NCBI GenBank assembly: GCA_023421635.1
Contig: JAEZSU010000313.1
Location: 1-5,877 of the forward strand
DNA: 5,877 nt
Origin: Actinomycetes bacterium
Lineage (GTDB): Bacteria > Actinomycetota > Actinomycetes > Actinomycetales > Microbacteriaceae
Direction of reading: 5' to 3'
Part shown: positions 4,951 to 5,877 of the stretch, piece after piece
Layout of the letters: each line of letters starts with the position of its first letter
Position numbering within the stretch: the first letter of the stretch is position 1
Program-made: the position numbers and the translations under genes
The notes under the pieces: generated by a model
Database searches by the model: none
What the model was told of the DNA's origin: nothing
Seen by the model: only the letters and a program-made list of their open reading frames with translations

Positions 4951-5877
4951 TCAGGCCGCGCGCATCCGGATCGGCATCCGCTCCCAGCCGCGCAGCGTGT
5001 TGTTGAGATGCCGGGTGGGCTCGGCGGTGAGCTCGACATCGGCGACGCGGTCGAGCAGCGCCTCGAGCACCGCCAGCACCTCCATGCGCGCGATGTGCTG
5101 GCCGACGCACTGGTGCAGCCCCATCCCGAACGCCACGTGCCCGGAGGGATCGCGGTCGAGGTCGAACCGGTCCGGGTCGTGCCAGCGCCTGGGGTCGCGG
5201 TTGGCGGCGCCCAGGAGCATCAGCACCTTCCGTCCCGGGCCGATGCGGACGCCGCCCAGCTCCACCTCGGTGGTGGTGGTGCGGAAGAAGGTCTGCACGG
5301 GCGATTCCAGCCGCACCGCCTCCTCGAACGCGCGCGGCAGCAGCGACCGGTCCTCGCGCAGCCGCTGCCACTGCCCGGGGTGGGTGGCGAGCGCGTGCAC
5401 CACCGCGGCGATCCCGGTGACCGTGGTGTCAACGCCCGCGGTGAGGAGGGAGCGCACCATCAGCGGCGCCTGCTCGTGGGTGATCTCGCCCCGGTCTGCC
5501 GCGGCCCAGATCTGCGCGCCGATGCTGCCCTCCGCCAGTCGCTCCCGGGTGCACTGCTCCCCGATCCAGGCGATCACCGGGGGCATGCGCGGTTCCAGCT
5601 CCGCGACGATACCCTCCCGCGGCCCGAAGGCGTTGAAGGCGAAGTCGCCGTAGGGCAGCAGGTGCTCGCGTCCGTCGGGACCGAGGCCCACCGCATCCGG
5701 GAACACGCGCAGCGGGAACACCTCGGCGAGGTCGGCGATCGCGTCGCACTCGTCGCCCCGCGCCAGGAGCGCGTCGACGAGCGCCGCGGCGTCGGCCGCC
5801 CAGTGCCCGGTGAGCCGGCGGAACCGCCGGGGCGACAGCAGCCCCGCCAGCACCCCTCGCGGCGCATCGTGCCGTGG
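4951..5877 (-). CDS. Cytochrome P450, CYP199A-like, 5' end cut by the window
   Basis: The visible 308 residues are the C-terminal part of a soluble bacterial P450 mono-oxygenase, which would insert one oxygen atom from O2 using electrons from a ferredoxin. The frame is open to the edge, and the first residues PRHDAPR match the P450 helix-C HxxxR motif, so the GTG at 5853 is not the start. The I-helix oxygen-activation motif AGVDTT is at visible 147-152, the ExxR motif EAVR at 186-189, and the heme loop FGMGLHQCVG at 250-259 with ligand Cys257 (codon 5107-5109). From memory it aligns without gaps to CYP199A4 (4-methoxybenzoate O-demethylase; add 101 to visible numbers). This matches Phe182, Phe185, Arg243, Ser244, Val295 and Phe298, the pocket for the aromatic acid, and VQTFFRTTT and NNTLRG also match the group. 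GcoA-like guaiacol demethylases are relatives. An aromatic carboxylate substrate is inferred. No redox partner is in the window. Confidence 0.93.
   Translation of the reverse strand, partial: PRHDAPRGVLAGLLSPRRFRRLTGHWAADAAALVDALLARGDECDAIADLAEVFPLRVFPDAVGLGPDGREHLLPYGDFAFNAFGPREGIVAELEPRMPPVIAWIGEQCTRERLAEGSIGAQIWAAADRGEITHEQAPLMVRSLLTAGVDTTVTGIAAVVHALATHPGQWQRLREDRSLLPRAFEEAVRLESPVQTFFRTTTTEVELGGVRIGPGRKVLMLLGAANRDPRRWHDPDRFDLDRDPSGHVAFGMGLHQCVGQHIARMEVLAVLEALLDRVADVELTAEPTRHLNNTLRGWERMPIRMRAA

Noticed and set aside
4685..5653. Plus-strand open frame of 322 codons across the livG start and the P450
   Set aside because: Ser/Arg-rich composition without motifs, crossing a promoter gap and opposing two clear genes.
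4951..5853. GTG at 5853 as the start of the P450
   Set aside because: The frame stays open to 5877 and encodes the helix-C PRHxxxR motif just before it, so the gene begins outside the window.

Overview
The window has very high GC (about 70%) and dense, tightly packed minus-strand genes. With a lipoprotein-type binding protein and a repeat that resembles one I remember from Microbacteriaceae genomes, it points to a high-GC actinobacterium, probably of that family. The taxonomic call is inference; no RNA gene or marker gene is present to confirm it.

Layout. Every gene reads right to left. At the right edge (4951-5877) is the C-terminal three quarters of a cytochrome P450, cut by the window end. 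A 117-bp gap follows with a good candidate promoter (TTGACA, 17-bp spacer, TACCGT) and a small inverted repeat near the expected transcription start. Then comes a five-gene branched-chain-amino-acid-type (HAAT/Liv) ABC importer operon: livG-like ATPase, livF-like ATPase, livH-like permease, livM-like permease and a substrate-binding lipoprotein. Junctions are 14-nt overlap, 3-nt gap, 1-nt overlap (TGATG) and 4-nt overlap (ATGA), so the genes are almost certainly one transcript with coupled translation. A strong GC-rich hairpin (86-127) 15 nt past the last stop codon is the likely terminator. The left edge (10-79) holds a short intergenic repeat.

How the genes may work together. The P450 has all the hallmarks of a working class I bacterial P450. 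It aligns without gaps, by my recollection, to CYP199A4, the 4-methoxybenzoate O-demethylase, including the Arg-Ser pair and phenylalanines that hold the aromatic acid. Liv-type importers for aromatic acids are known (for example those for 4-hydroxybenzoate and coumarate in Rhodopseudomonas). The most economical reading is uptake of a lignin-type aromatic carboxylate next to the P450 that oxidises or demethylates it, rather than leucine transport. This is inference: the substrate is not proven by sequence, and no regulator, ferredoxin or ring-cleavage gene lies in the window.

I do not see a wholly new system. The points most worth a second look are the P450-importer pairing, the paired perfect hairpins inside the odd C-terminal tail of the LivM-like gene just before the binding-protein gene, and the asymmetric ATPase sites.
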